NCBI GenBank assembly: GCA_004524545.1
Contig: SDNX01000008.1
Coordinates: forward strand, 1-47,803
Direction: 5' to 3'
Source: Promethearchaeota archaeon
Lineage (GTDB): Archaea; Asgardarchaeota; Lokiarchaeia; Sigyniarchaeales; Promethearchaeaceae
Length of the DNA: 47,803 nucleotides
The translations under genes and the position numbers were made by a program. This document shows, piece after piece, positions 1 through 7,867 of this stretch. The notes under the pieces were generated by a model, which saw only the letters and a program-made list of their open reading frames with translations, did no database searches and was not told the DNA's origin. The stretch's first letter is position 1; every line of letters starts with the position of its first letter.

Positions 1-2
1 AA

Positions 3-419
3 TCATTGATTTTTTCTCCTGATAAATCTCATCTTCTTATTGGAAAACGTGCGCTGAATCAAGAGTATTTCCCAGGAGCACTCACATTGCCGGGAGGAAT
101 TGCAGAAGTGTCAGATTTTATATATCCCGCCTCAGAATCTCTAATGCGTGAAGTACATGAAGAAGTACCATTAGAATTTGAACCTAACGGAGGGGTATTT
201 TCTATCCTAATTGGATGGAATCCCGTCTCTGTGACTTTTCTATTGTATAATACAGTAAAAAATAAATCCCAGTTTGATTTATCCGAAGTAATTTCTGAAG
301 ATGTAAAAGAATGGGATGGAAATCTGAAGTGGATAAGCATGGATGCACTTAAAAATATGGATTATACAAACGTTATTAATGGGCTGTATTATTATAAATG
401 GAAAATTAGCAGAAATTAA
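3..419 (+). CDS. Nudix hydrolase, 5'-truncated by window edge
   Basis: The reading frame is open to the left edge, so the N-terminus is missing; a TTG at 6 is only an internal candidate start. A Nudix-like box is visible: LPGG followed by an acidic/aromatic stretch, then REVHEEVPLEF, matching the RE-U-x-EE core. The usual G after EE is replaced by P, and the spacing between GG and RE is about three residues longer than in the classic box. Nudix enzymes cleave nucleoside diphosphates linked to another moiety (house-cleaning, RNA or cofactor hydrolysis); the substrate cannot be told. The 3' end overlaps the convergent gene at 416 by 4 bases. The family call is fairly secure; activity is less sure because of the unusual box. 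Confidence 0.7.
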   Translation, partial: SLIFSPDKSHLLIGKRALNQEYFPGALTLPGGIAEVSDFIYPASESLMREVHEEVPLEFEPNGGVFSILIGWNPVSVTFLLYNTVKNKSQFDLSEVISEDVKEWDGNLKWISMDALKNMDYTNVINGLYYYKWKISRN

Positions 420-739
420 GGAAGAATTTCATCGACTATAAATTGGTATTCATAATAATATTTTCGTCTTTCTTTATCGGGATGTTTGGTTTCCCCTTCA
501 GATTTAATTAGTTTCCCTTTCAAAGTAAGAATTCCTGATTCAGTAATAGGTTGTTTGGAATACACTACAAATTGATGCCCTTCTTCCCCATTTTCATCAA
601 CTAAAGAAAAATAAGAAATTTCGGGATATTCTGGTTGAAGAACAATCATATGTTGCCATATTATCTGAGAAATTTTCCCCGTAATCTCAATTTCCTTACC
701 CAAAACACTTTCATAATCAGATATTTTTTCGAATTTCAT
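416..739 (-). CDS. small OB-fold-like protein, unknown function
   Basis: 107 residues with no signal peptide or membrane segment. The pattern of alternating beta strands (KEIEITGKISQII, FSLVDENGEE, FVVYSKQPI, LTLKGKLIKSEG, YQFIVDEILP) resembles a single OB-fold domain such as the tRNA-anticodon/RPA-like nucleic-acid-binding folds, where G-K-I/V runs mark strand 1 and a VDENG-type turn follows strand 2. The fold is an inference from pattern only. It lies 4 nt downstream of the membrane protein on the same strand and may be cotranscribed with it. The function is not recognised. Confidence 0.6.
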   Translation of the reverse strand: MKFEKISDYESVLGKEIEITGKISQIIWQHMIVLQPEYPEISYFSLVDENGEEGHQFVVYSKQPITESGILTLKGKLIKSEGETKHPDKERRKYYYEYQFIVDEILP

Positions 740-743
740 GTTC

Positions 744-2249
744 TCACCATTTGAAAAAGTCGACTAGGATGTCACTAAAGGTTGCCCCTACCAAGGTGAA
801 ATCATATTTTGCGGTATGGGTATAGGAACCCTCTCCACCTGTTCGACACGCTTGTAATAAATCATTTAAACCCGAATCCCCATGAGCAGGGCCAATCCAT
901 CCATTTACCCATGAACCCCCTTGGAATAATCGGACTGCTTCAGCACCTGCAGCAAGGGCGAGCATAACATCGTTCTTCACCGCAGAAATGTTTTGATATT
1001 GAAAGTAATTCAGACACCCAATACAAACAGCGAGGGGTCCTGGATTAATTTTTTTCATCATCTGGATGTTCCCATATACCCATTCTAGTCCAAAAGGATT
1101 CATACCATACTCACAGCCAGTATAATACATTGAAGAAATATACTGAAATTCTGGTAACAACTCGAGGGAAGGCATATGACTGAGTATACTATAATCTAGA
1201 TCCCCATCCGCATACTCAAATGCACTCGGATTTACCGTTGCACGCATGATGTGCCCATCCAATTCTGCCTGCACTGCCATTGCTTTCCATTCGGCTATTA
1301 TTTCAGGCCATATTCGCAAGTTTTCATTCAAACTCGCCCCATACATAGTTAAATTTCCTAATGAATTCAACCCTGGAATATCTCGAGCCCATCCAGCATA
1401 TGTTACATCCTCAGCGTGGACATAGTCTTCTACATCCCATAATAAGTAGTCTACAGTGATGTTGTAGTAATCAGTCCAATTATGAAAGTCATCATATAAG
1501 TCCCACATATGCTCCGTGTTAACAGCGCTAATATAATGATATCCCAAAGTGTCAAATAATGGCCAAATTTCTATCGGGACTCCCTGGGTGTTCGCATATG
1601 CAACTAGATTTGCCATCTCGATTCCAAAAGGATCACTGACATTGAAATGTCTCTGTGGCATATTAAATGAAAGTGTTGCGTTCGCATCTCGACACGCATT
1701 TACTCCCCCGATGGTATTTGGATAGTAAACGACTAGCTCGTAATTTTGAGCTTGTGTGTCGGAGATCTCAAAAGTATAGGTTTTATTATTCATAAATGGA
1801 GAGATTGAAAACAAAATTCCCGAGAGAATTACTGCAGAGAGGGCAATTGCAGTTATTTTTACTCGTTTTTCTTGGAAATTGATTTTATGTTTTCTATCTC
1901 TATTTTTCCATTTCTTTATCGCATCCCGCATTAAAAATACTCCAAAGATGCCGTTCCAAATGCTTGTAATAAACAATAGAATAAAGTACTGAAACATATG
2001 TAACGTCGTTATCAGTACTATGAATATCATCCATAATTCATTCACTATTCCCATGATCAGTTGCATTGCTGGATTTTCACGAAATAGAAATAATAAACTA
2101 ACTCCTAGAATTGATAATAAACCAATTCCCATTAAGGAAAACCCCGCTAATCCTACTAATCTCGTGCTAGAGTACACCAGTTTTATGATAAAGTAGCTAA
2201 ACAATACAAGAAAGGGGACCATCCCCACCGTGAAATATTTTAATTTCAT
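744..2249 (-). CDS. polytopic membrane protein with extracellular TIM-barrel-like domain
   Basis: 501 residues. The first ~165 hold about five hydrophobic helices (starting FTVGMVPFLVLFSYFIIKLV), with a basic loop KKWKNRDRKHK before the last one, ALSAVILSGILFSI. The remaining ~330 residues should lie outside the cell. They carry a glycoside-hydrolase-like pattern: strand-acid motifs such as YLLWDVEDY, an aromatic-rich centre, GMNPFGLEW, and LALAAGAEAVRLFQGG near the end, as in late strands of TIM barrels. This suggests a membrane-tethered carbohydrate-active or substrate-binding domain, but no family was recognised. A TATA-like element on the minus strand (2275-2284, ACTATATGG) sits ~30 nt before the ATG, so translation may be nearly leaderless. 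Confidence 0.7.
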   Translation of the reverse strand: MKLKYFTVGMVPFLVLFSYFIIKLVYSSTRLVGLAGFSLMGIGLLSILGVSLLFLFRENPAMQLIMGIVNELWMIFIVLITTLHMFQYFILLFITSIWNGIFGVFLMRDAIKKWKNRDRKHKINFQEKRVKITAIALSAVILSGILFSISPFMNNKTYTFEISDTQAQNYELVVYYPNTIGGVNACRDANATLSFNMPQRHFNVSDPFGIEMANLVAYANTQGVPIEIWPLFDTLGYHYISAVNTEHMWDLYDDFHNWTDYYNITVDYLLWDVEDYVHAEDVTYAGWARDIPGLNSLGNLTMYGASLNENLRIWPEIIAEWKAMAVQAELDGHIMRATVNPSAFEYADGDLDYSILSHMPSLELLPEFQYISSMYYTGCEYGMNPFGLEWVYGNIQMMKKINPGPLAVCIGCLNYFQYQNISAVKNDVMLALAAGAEAVRLFQGGSWVNGWIGPAHGDSGLNDLLQACRTGGEGSYTHTAKYDFTLVGATFSDILVDFFKW

Positions 2250-2448
2250 ATTATAGTTTCAAAGTTCAGAATTCCATATAGTATTTTCTCAAACAATACT
2301 AAAGGTTGGAACCAAATTCTCATGAAAATCGACCTAAAAAATGAAATATAATGATTTTTGAATTATGACTGATAATTAAATGGTTTTCTAAGTTTTACGC
2401 TTATACAGATTAAGATCTTGAAGTATCGGGGAGAAAGGTCCCAGTTTC

Positions 2449-2458
2449 TTTATATATC
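2449..2458 (+). promoter_or_regulatory. TATA box for the exported acidic protein
   Basis: CTTTATATATC lies about 35-40 nt before the ATG at 2491. A start site about 25 nt downstream would leave a short leader containing GTGAT as a weak ribosome binding site. Confidence 0.6.
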
Positions 2459-2490
2459 GTTCCCAAACTGATCAATCTCAGTGATAAAAA

Positions 2491-3540
2491 ATGAACAAAA
2501 AACTGAAAATCTTAACTTTCCTTATGCTTGGATTTTTGTTGGTCTCTTCCATCGGATTGGTCACAGCAGATACTGGTGATGACGATCATGATGATGATAA
2601 TGATGAGGTAGACGATGAATTTGAGCATGAGGAGGAAAGGCAAATCGAAATAGAGGTAGAAAGCAATCAAGTAGAAATCACATCTAAGTCGAAGAATAAA
2701 GATGTCGAAAATAAATTCGAAATTGATGTAGAACTTTCAGATTACGTGGAAGTCAAAGTTGGGTTTAGTGAAGAAATTGAATACTACGAAAATGGAACAG
2801 AATTTGAACAAGAAACCGAATATGAATTTTCTGTGAAGTTCAAAGAAATTATTGAATTTATTGATTTGAACAACAACAGCATTTTTGATACAGGAGATGA
2901 TGAAGTTCAAGTATATGATTTTGATTCATTTAAACCGATTGAATATTCAACCGAAATGTTACCCAGCAACAATACACTACATAAATTGCTTATCAGCACA
3001 ACGGATGATGTGTTCAAGGTTCATCTGTTTATCGTAGAAGAATTTGAAATTGTGAATGGAAGTCTAGTGACCCCTATGGAAGCAAAAATTGACTTAGAAT
3101 TTACTAATTTCAACTATATGGAAGCAGAATCACAATTAGCATTATATGTGAAACTAGAGTCAGAATTCGAGTATTCTTATGAAGAAGAAACTCATAATGA
3201 GAAAGAAGGCTGGTCTGAAGACCACGAAGATGGATACAGCACCCACTTAGCAGGTGAAACTGGATTTTTCACATGGGATGATTTCGCAATGGTTGATGAT
3301 GTCGAAACGCCTGTTGAATTTACTCCCATTTCAGATGATGATGATGATCCTGAAGAAGATAAGATCTATTTCAACTATGCTCGAGGAAATCACATCTACC
3401 ACGACCCTAAAATCGGTTTTGCAGTAATAACAGCAGCTAGTCCAACAAATTGGTTAACAATTGGTTTGATTGGTGGTGGAGCAGTAGTAGCAGTAGCAAC
3501 CGTAGCACTCATCGTTGTTGGTGCACGAAAACGAAGATAA
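2491..3540 (+). CDS. exported acidic ectodomain protein with C-terminal membrane anchor
   Basis: 349 residues. The signal peptide is clear (MNKKLKILTFLMLGFLLVSS... ending near VTAD). A very acidic Asp/Glu/His linker follows, then a beta-rich ectodomain and a C-terminal helix (WLTIGLIGGGAVVAVATVALIVV) closed by GARKRR, so the protein is anchored with the body outside. An EF-hand or dockerin-like calcium loop is visible: IDLNNNSIFDTGDD. The ectodomain matches that of the regulator at 4102, with shared blocks GFFTWDDFA/GFFSWKEYA and NHIYHDPKIG/MNIYHDPSLG. I infer it is the ectodomain-only partner of that regulator. No known family name was recognised. A T9 run follows the stop codon. Confidence 0.8.
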   Translation: MNKKLKILTFLMLGFLLVSSIGLVTADTGDDDHDDDNDEVDDEFEHEEERQIEIEVESNQVEITSKSKNKDVENKFEIDVELSDYVEVKVGFSEEIEYYENGTEFEQETEYEFSVKFKEIIEFIDLNNNSIFDTGDDEVQVYDFDSFKPIEYSTEMLPSNNTLHKLLISTTDDVFKVHLFIVEEFEIVNGSLVTPMEAKIDLEFTNFNYMEAESQLALYVKLESEFEYSYEEETHNEKEGWSEDHEDGYSTHLAGETGFFTWDDFAMVDDVETPVEFTPISDDDDDPEEDKIYFNYARGNHIYHDPKIGFAVITAASPTNWLTIGLIGGGAVVAVATVALIVVGARKRR

Positions 3541-3548
3541 TTCTTCAA

Positions 3549-3557
3549 TTTTTTTTT
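3549..3557 (+). terminator. oligo-T terminator
   Basis: Nine consecutive T directly after the stop at 3540, typical of archaeal termination, without a stem. Confidence 0.45.
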
Positions 3558-3587
3558 AATTACTAAAACGATTGTGATGGATTAATT

Positions 3588-4070
3588 ATGATTGACAAGA
3601 GATATGAAATTCAAATAATTTTGCTTTATTCTACTCAAAACAAGAAAATTTCTGAATATATTCAGAGTAAAGAATTTCGTAGGACTCTCACAGTTTTTCC
3701 GTCCTTAATTTGCTTTAATTGTGGCAAAGAATATAAAATAACCCACTGGTGTGATTCAAAGAAGATCCAGGACTGGATATCCTCTTGGGATGTTATTCTT
3801 TATGAATCTTTCAAAGCACATCTGAAAGAAGTAAAAAATGAGAGAAAACGAGAAAGAAAATCGAAAAGAGAATATAAAAAATATCAACGTAGACAGAAAA
3901 AAATACGAAAAGATGAAACAAAAAAACCCCCAAATGAGAACAAATTTGACCAAAAAAAGAAACATTCGTCAATTGGATGGATCCTATGGATTATTATCCT
4001 AATTATTTTAGGTGTTAGTTCAATAATTGCATTAGATAATCTCTCTACGATTCTCGAGTTTTTTAACTAA
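3588..4070 (+). CDS. tail-anchored basic protein with a small Cys/His motif
   Basis: 160 residues. An N-terminal segment of about 85 residues holds a potential metal knuckle, CFNCGKEYKITHWC (C-x2-C...H-x-C). A highly charged Lys/Arg helix follows (KNERKRERKSKREYKKYQ...), probably a single long helix. The C-terminus is a single hydrophobic segment, IGWILWIIILIILGVSSIIAL, with few residues after it, as in tail-anchored proteins whose body faces the cytoplasm. It lies between the ectodomain-only protein and the matching membrane regulator, in the same direction and 31 nt before the latter, so it may belong to that module. The function is unknown. Confidence 0.65.
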   Translation: MIDKRYEIQIILLYSTQNKKISEYIQSKEFRRTLTVFPSLICFNCGKEYKITHWCDSKKIQDWISSWDVILYESFKAHLKEVKNERKRERKSKREYKKYQRRQKKIRKDETKKPPNENKFDQKKKHSSIGWILWIIILIILGVSSIIALDNLSTILEFFN

Positions 4071-4101
4071 AAATAATCATTAAAAATAGAGCTGTCTAAT
4101 C

Positions 4102-5628
4102 ATGAAAAAAACCCATAAAACTCTCCTGGTGATATTTTTTGGACTTGTACTATTAACCAGTTTAGTTGTTAATGCGACTGCAGATGATGATGATGATGAC
4201 ATCCCAGATGACTTCGAAGAACAAAACTCACGATCAGTCTCTTTTGATATTGAGTCGGATAGAATTGTTTTCGAATCCATATCAAAACAAACTGATGGAA
4301 CACAAGATGAAATTGATTTCCGAGTTGAATTATCCGACGACGTTAAAATCCGAATCTCTTATTATAATATTGCAGGTTCAGAAGAATCTGAATTGGAATT
4401 CGAAATATATATCGATAGAATTTTTGAATTTGTTGATGATGGAGATGGAGTATTTTATGAGGTTAATGATACAATCATCCAAGAATATCAACTTGAAGAT
4501 TTCACATATCCCGAACATACCGAACTTGTGAACGGTGTAGGTTCAAAAGTCCATTATGTAAACACTACTACAGGAGATGGAGTATTTTCACTGCATCTTT
4601 ATATTTCAGAGGAATTTGAACAGATACAACAATCCACACTCTCTCCAACCCAATTGAAAATTGATTTTGAAATCGATAATTTTCCCTATCTTCAATCAGA
4701 CACGATGTTGAGTTTGCGTGTAGAAATGGAATCTGAAGAAGATGAATACGAGCACGATGAAGAGACAGAAGACGAGGAGGAGGGTTTTGACGATGATGAA
4801 GATTCATATACTTTTTCCACAAATAATTTTACTGGATTCTTCTCATGGAAAGAATATGCAATAATCGATGGAATACAAGAGAATGTTTCAGTTAGTACAA
4901 TAACCGAGTTAGATGGGGAGGAATTAGAATATTATCTCTATTTCACTTATTCAAATGGTATGAATATCTATCATGACCCATCATTAGGTATTGCAGGAAT
5001 ATTAAAAATCCTTGACGAACCTTACTCTTATCTTTGGATTATTATTGTCTCAAGCATTGCAGTAGTTGTATTGAGTTCATTTGGTATTCTCATGAGTAAA
5101 AGCGAGTACCGGGATTATATAGTTAACAGAGTTTTACACATTAATAAAGGAGCACACACATTGGACGTGGAAGAAGTATTTAATAATGAAATGCGAAACA
5201 AAGTTTTAGATTTAATAATTGATGAGCCTGGAATTCACTACAACGAACTTTTTCGTAAATCTGAAACGTCAGCCAGTAATTTAGCGTGGCATCTAGACAT
5301 ATTAGAAACGTATAAAATCATAAAAAAGGCCCGAGTAGGAAATTATCTCGTTTTTTACCCCTTTATTGATAAAAATCCATTTGCAGAATTCAACCATAAT
5401 ATTGTGAAGAGTAAAACAACGTTGGAAATATTTGGAATTATTGCTGATAATCCAGGTATCCATTCAAGTAAAATTGCCCATCGAATGGAGATAGACCATA
5501 AAACAGTAAAATATCATGTCGACAAACTGAGGGATGTTGATTTAGTTTTTCTGAAAAAAGAAGGTCGGAAAATCCTGTTGTACTCAAACATTCCTAAGGA
5601 CGATTTTTTATTCGATGTTCCAGAGTAA
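4102..5628 (+). CDS. membrane-tethered transcription regulator: ectodomain, TM helix, two winged-helix domains
   Basis: 508 residues: signal peptide (1-~30), acidic beta-rich ectodomain (~35-305), one transmembrane helix (YLWIIIVSSIAVVVLSSFGIL, ~313-335) and a cytoplasmic part with two winged helices. The first contains NKVLDLIIDEPGIHYNELF and ASNLAWHLDILETYKIIKK; the second FGIIADNPGIHSSKIAHRM and HKTVKYHVDKLRDVDLV. These are ArsR/MarR-like archaeal wHTH patterns. The ectodomain resembles the exported protein at 2491 and has a calcium-like loop DDGDGVFYE. This layout implies a one-component receptor that senses outside and binds DNA at the membrane. The ATG lies ~20 nt after a TATA-like CATTAAAAATAG, so the mRNA may be leaderless. 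Close paralogue of the gene at 7868-9055. Confidence 0.85.
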   Translation: MKKTHKTLLVIFFGLVLLTSLVVNATADDDDDDIPDDFEEQNSRSVSFDIESDRIVFESISKQTDGTQDEIDFRVELSDDVKIRISYYNIAGSEESELEFEIYIDRIFEFVDDGDGVFYEVNDTIIQEYQLEDFTYPEHTELVNGVGSKVHYVNTTTGDGVFSLHLYISEEFEQIQQSTLSPTQLKIDFEIDNFPYLQSDTMLSLRVEMESEEDEYEHDEETEDEEEGFDDDEDSYTFSTNNFTGFFSWKEYAIIDGIQENVSVSTITELDGEELEYYLYFTYSNGMNIYHDPSLGIAGILKILDEPYSYLWIIIVSSIAVVVLSSFGILMSKSEYRDYIVNRVLHINKGAHTLDVEEVFNNEMRNKVLDLIIDEPGIHYNELFRKSETSASNLAWHLDILETYKIIKKARVGNYLVFYPFIDKNPFAEFNHNIVKSKTTLEIFGIIADNPGIHSSKIAHRMEIDHKTVKYHVDKLRDVDLVFLKKEGRKILLYSNIPKDDFLFDVPE

Positions 5629-5633
5629 ATGGT

Positions 5634-5918
5634 TTGAAAAAACAGTTATGGGCTCATTATTTAGCAGGAACCGCAGGTATCGTGTTAATAGGGATCCATG
5701 GAATCGGTTTGTTATCAGAAGATGATGGGCAGGCTGTATTAGGAATAATAACCGGGGCATTCCTTGCGTTTTACGTTCTCACAGGGTTAATAATCAAAGT
5801 ATTCCTGCTAAAGGTAAAAAGAGCGAAAGAACTCAAGAAAATACTGTTTATTCTCCATAGAAGTGCTATATTAATATTGATTGTTTTAGGATTACATATA
5901 GCTCACGTAGCTGGATAG
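5634..5918 (+). CDS. small three-helix membrane protein with conserved histidines
   Basis: 94 residues, TTG start 5 nt after the regulator's stop, so cotranscribed with it. Three hydrophobic helices: HYLAGTAGIVLIGIHGIG, LGIITGAFLAFYVLTGLII and ILHRSAILILIVLGLHIAH, with a basic cytoplasmic loop (KVKRAKELKK). The histidines in HYLAG, IHGIG, LHRS and HIAHVA are all kept in the paralogue at 7548-7854. Paired His in TM helices are typical of b-type haem proteins (cytochrome b561 or ferric-reductase-like), so a haem or metal role is plausible but unproven. It is a candidate signal partner or redox sensor for the adjacent regulator. Confidence 0.7.
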   Translation: MKKQLWAHYLAGTAGIVLIGIHGIGLLSEDDGQAVLGIITGAFLAFYVLTGLIIKVFLLKVKRAKELKKILFILHRSAILILIVLGLHIAHVAG

Positions 5919-6108
5919 ATAAATGGCTTGAAATACTTGCTACATCCAGTATCCTTCCTAAAACCACAAAACTACCTTCTTTTTTCGAATATTAGGTATT
6001 ACATTATAATTCATGGTATAATCAAGAAATTCAGACTATTTTTTAGTGGTCTTCATCTTACCAAAAAATTTTTCATTATCCAGTCTAAATGCCCACATGG
6101 GTAGGAAA

Positions 6109-6118
6109 CATATAAATA
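6109..6118 (+). promoter_or_regulatory. TATA box that fixes the start of the Cys-rich protein
   Basis: CATATAAATAG lies ~40 nt before the ATG at 6154. A transcript starting ~25 nt downstream would exclude the upstream in-frame start at 6046, so 6154 is preferred. Confidence 0.6.
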
Positions 6119-6125
6119 GCTATTT

Positions 6126-6146
6126 CACCGTTTATCTTTCACGGTG
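6126..6146 (+). promoter_or_regulatory. inverted repeat at the predicted transcription start (operator candidate)
   Basis: CACCGT and ACGGTG form a perfect 6-bp inverted repeat with a 9-nt spacer, between the TATA box and the ATG at 6154. The position fits a repressor site or a 5' hairpin in the mRNA. Confidence 0.45.
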
Positions 6147-6153
6147 GTTATTT

Positions 6154-7206
6154 ATGGAATGCATCTTCCGTGGTCTTGATACTAAAACTTGCTTTTCGCA
6201 TCAAAAATGTGTGGGTATTCAAAATTTGTGCCAACAAATGGGAAGCTCAGATGAATTTGCGCTAGGTTTTGCTCGTTATGCCTTCCGAACTTCAATTTTT
6301 AACAAATTAAAAGACAATATGTACGAAACTCAATACAAATTTACTTTAGATCCGAATTCAGTATTTATGAAAATTAAATACCTTATTTACTCTCTAGCGG
6401 ATAAAATCGGGAGTAAAATACTGGGAAATCCCTATTCGGTACAAGAAAAGTATACAAAAATTGAAAATCGCGTCTTTAAAATGGAATTTCATCCCAAGCG
6501 ATATTCTCCAATGGAATACTGTAACCAGGCGGGAAAAGGATATGGATTTTTCTTTTATTGGGCAGCAATTGGTAGTGGCAAAACGAAAGAATTTTCTAAA
6601 ACCATGGCAGATTATGGAGCGAAAATAGGTGCAATAGTCACTATGAGAGATATGGTAAAGGATTATCAATCTGATCGGAGATTAGGTAAATATAATCCTT
6701 TCCATCACATGAAATTCACTGATATTGAGCCATATTTCCAGGAAAACATACGAATTCTTCAAGAAGAAATTAAAACTCTGCAAAATTCTGTATCCAATAC
6801 TATTTTGCAAAAAATTCCTAAGCAAAACGCCTTTAATGCCATCTTTCGGTATACAATGCAAAGTGAAAACTTCTGCGCAAAATGCACCAGAGAAACGATG
6901 ATTAACCAGTTGAATGCCCCCGCCACGAAAACTGCGGTTGGAGTATTAACATCATTGATGATATTTTTAGGTTTAAATAATGTGTGCGGTACTGTCGCAG
7001 CAACTGGTGGGAGTACTATAGCAAGTATATTGCAGGAAACAACTGATCCTACCTGTTGTCAACGGTGTTGCATCAGATGTTGCGGAGATACATTAGAAGG
7101 TTGCTGTGATAGGTGTTCAACTGTGTGTGATGAGAATTGTCAGTGTGGTTCTGATGAATGTTGCCAGGATTGCAGTTGTGATTGCAGTCCTAACTGCTCT
7201 TGTTAA
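6154..7206 (+). CDS. DUF5685-like protein with Cys-rich tail
   Basis: 350 residues from the ATG chosen by the upstream TATA box. The N-terminal Cys pairs (CIFRGLDTKTCFSHQKC), YSPMEYCNQAGKGYG, and a conserved acidic/basic helix ending KDYQSDRRLGKYNPF resemble DUF5685 proteins, which have a C-rich N-terminus and a D-x-x-x-D...GKYNP helix. The last ~50 residues contain about 19 cysteines in CC, CxC and CxxC arrangements (for example CCQRCCIRCC), preceded by a hydrophobic/Gly stretch. The tail could bind metal clusters or form disulphides. The biochemical role of DUF5685 is not established. It stands between two mirrored sensor modules with its own promoter. Family assignment is from memory of motifs. 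Confidence 0.65.
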   Translation: MECIFRGLDTKTCFSHQKCVGIQNLCQQMGSSDEFALGFARYAFRTSIFNKLKDNMYETQYKFTLDPNSVFMKIKYLIYSLADKIGSKILGNPYSVQEKYTKIENRVFKMEFHPKRYSPMEYCNQAGKGYGFFFYWAAIGSGKTKEFSKTMADYGAKIGAIVTMRDMVKDYQSDRRLGKYNPFHHMKFTDIEPYFQENIRILQEEIKTLQNSVSNTILQKIPKQNAFNAIFRYTMQSENFCAKCTRETMINQLNAPATKTAVGVLTSLMIFLGLNNVCGTVAATGGSTIASILQETTDPTCCQRCCIRCCGDTLEGCCDRCSTVCDENCQCGSDECCQDCSCDCSPNCSC

Positions 7207-7227
7207 AACCAAATCCATTTCATATTC

Positions 7228-7234
7228 TTTTTTT
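7228..7234 (+). terminator. oligo-T terminator
   Basis: T7 run about 20 nt after the stop at 7206. Confidence 0.4.
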
Positions 7235-7292
7235 CGAGGAAGGTTAATATGCAGTATTGAGAAGTAATATTAATCACAATAAGGTGGAGATT

Positions 7293-7661
7293 TTGAAAAA
7301 TCGATATAAATCCAGTAAAATCATATCATATTTTCTCATATTTACCATATTTTTAGTAATGTGGTTAAGTCTTAGTAAATTAGGGTTAGCAGCTGAGTGG
7401 GAGGACGATGATGTAAAAAATATGGGAGTGGCTGCGCTCGGATTATTCTCTATAAGCTTGATATATGTATTCTTCTCCCAAATTATGCGTTTAACCTTGA
7501 AACTCGACAAGGAGAAAGAACGTAACATTAAATTCAAAGGAGGTTATTTGAAAATTCTTCAAAGTAGTAAGAAAACCGTTACTATGGGTTCATTATCTTG
7601 CAGGAGCGGCCGGAATTGTGCTAATTACAATCCATGGAATTGGTATGTTGCCAGAAGATAA
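7293..7661 (+). CDS. small two-helix membrane protein
   Basis: The TTG at 7293 is preceded by GGTGGA 4 nt upstream, which makes it a better start than the TTG at 7257. Two hydrophobic helices are visible (IISYFLIFTIFLVMWLSLSK and GVAALGLFSISLIYVFFSQI) with an acidic loop AEWEDDDVKN between them. From about position 7548 the frame runs over the beginning of the next gene, and the last ~38 residues (SLSCRSGRNC...) look like an out-of-frame reading of that gene's N-terminal helix. The true product probably ends near 7548, or continues into the next gene through a frameshift. The function is unknown. Confidence 0.5.
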   Translation: MKNRYKSSKIISYFLIFTIFLVMWLSLSKLGLAAEWEDDDVKNMGVAALGLFSISLIYVFFSQIMRLTLKLDKEKERNIKFKGGYLKILQSSKKTVTMGSLSCRSGRNCANYNPWNWYVARR

Positions 7662-7854
7662 TGAACAAGCCTTATTGGGCATAATTACTGGTTCATTCCT
7701 TGCGTTTTACGTACTCACAGGTCTGATAATAAAAGTAGTGCTTGCAAAGGCAAAAAAGGCGAAAAAACTGAAGAAATATCTATATTTTGTGCATAGAAGC
7801 TTACTAGTAATATTTGCAGTATTAGTAATTCACATCGCACATGTAGCATCGTAA
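7548..7854 (+). CDS. small three-helix His-containing membrane protein with apparent 5' frameshift
   Basis: Closely similar to the protein at 5634: WVHYLAGAAGIVLITIHGIG, LGIITGSFLAFYVLTGLII, VHRSLL, HIAHVA. A strong ribosome binding site (AAAGGAGGT, 7537-7545) precedes a TTG at 7548, but that TTG is one frame away from the conserved body. In the body frame a TGA stands at 7549 and no ATG, GTG or TTG occurs before 7618, which is already inside helix 1. Moving +1 within about 7560-7585 restores MKILQSSKK joined to PLLWVHYLAG. So there is a single-base indel, a decayed gene or a programmed frameshift. All four conserved His are retained. Confidence 0.6.
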
Positions 7855-7867
7855 AAAGAGAGGAAAT

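Noticed and set aside
4166-4531. Plus-strand open frame inside the regulator gene
   Set aside because: Met-rich shadow frame of the Asp-rich ectodomain coding sequence.
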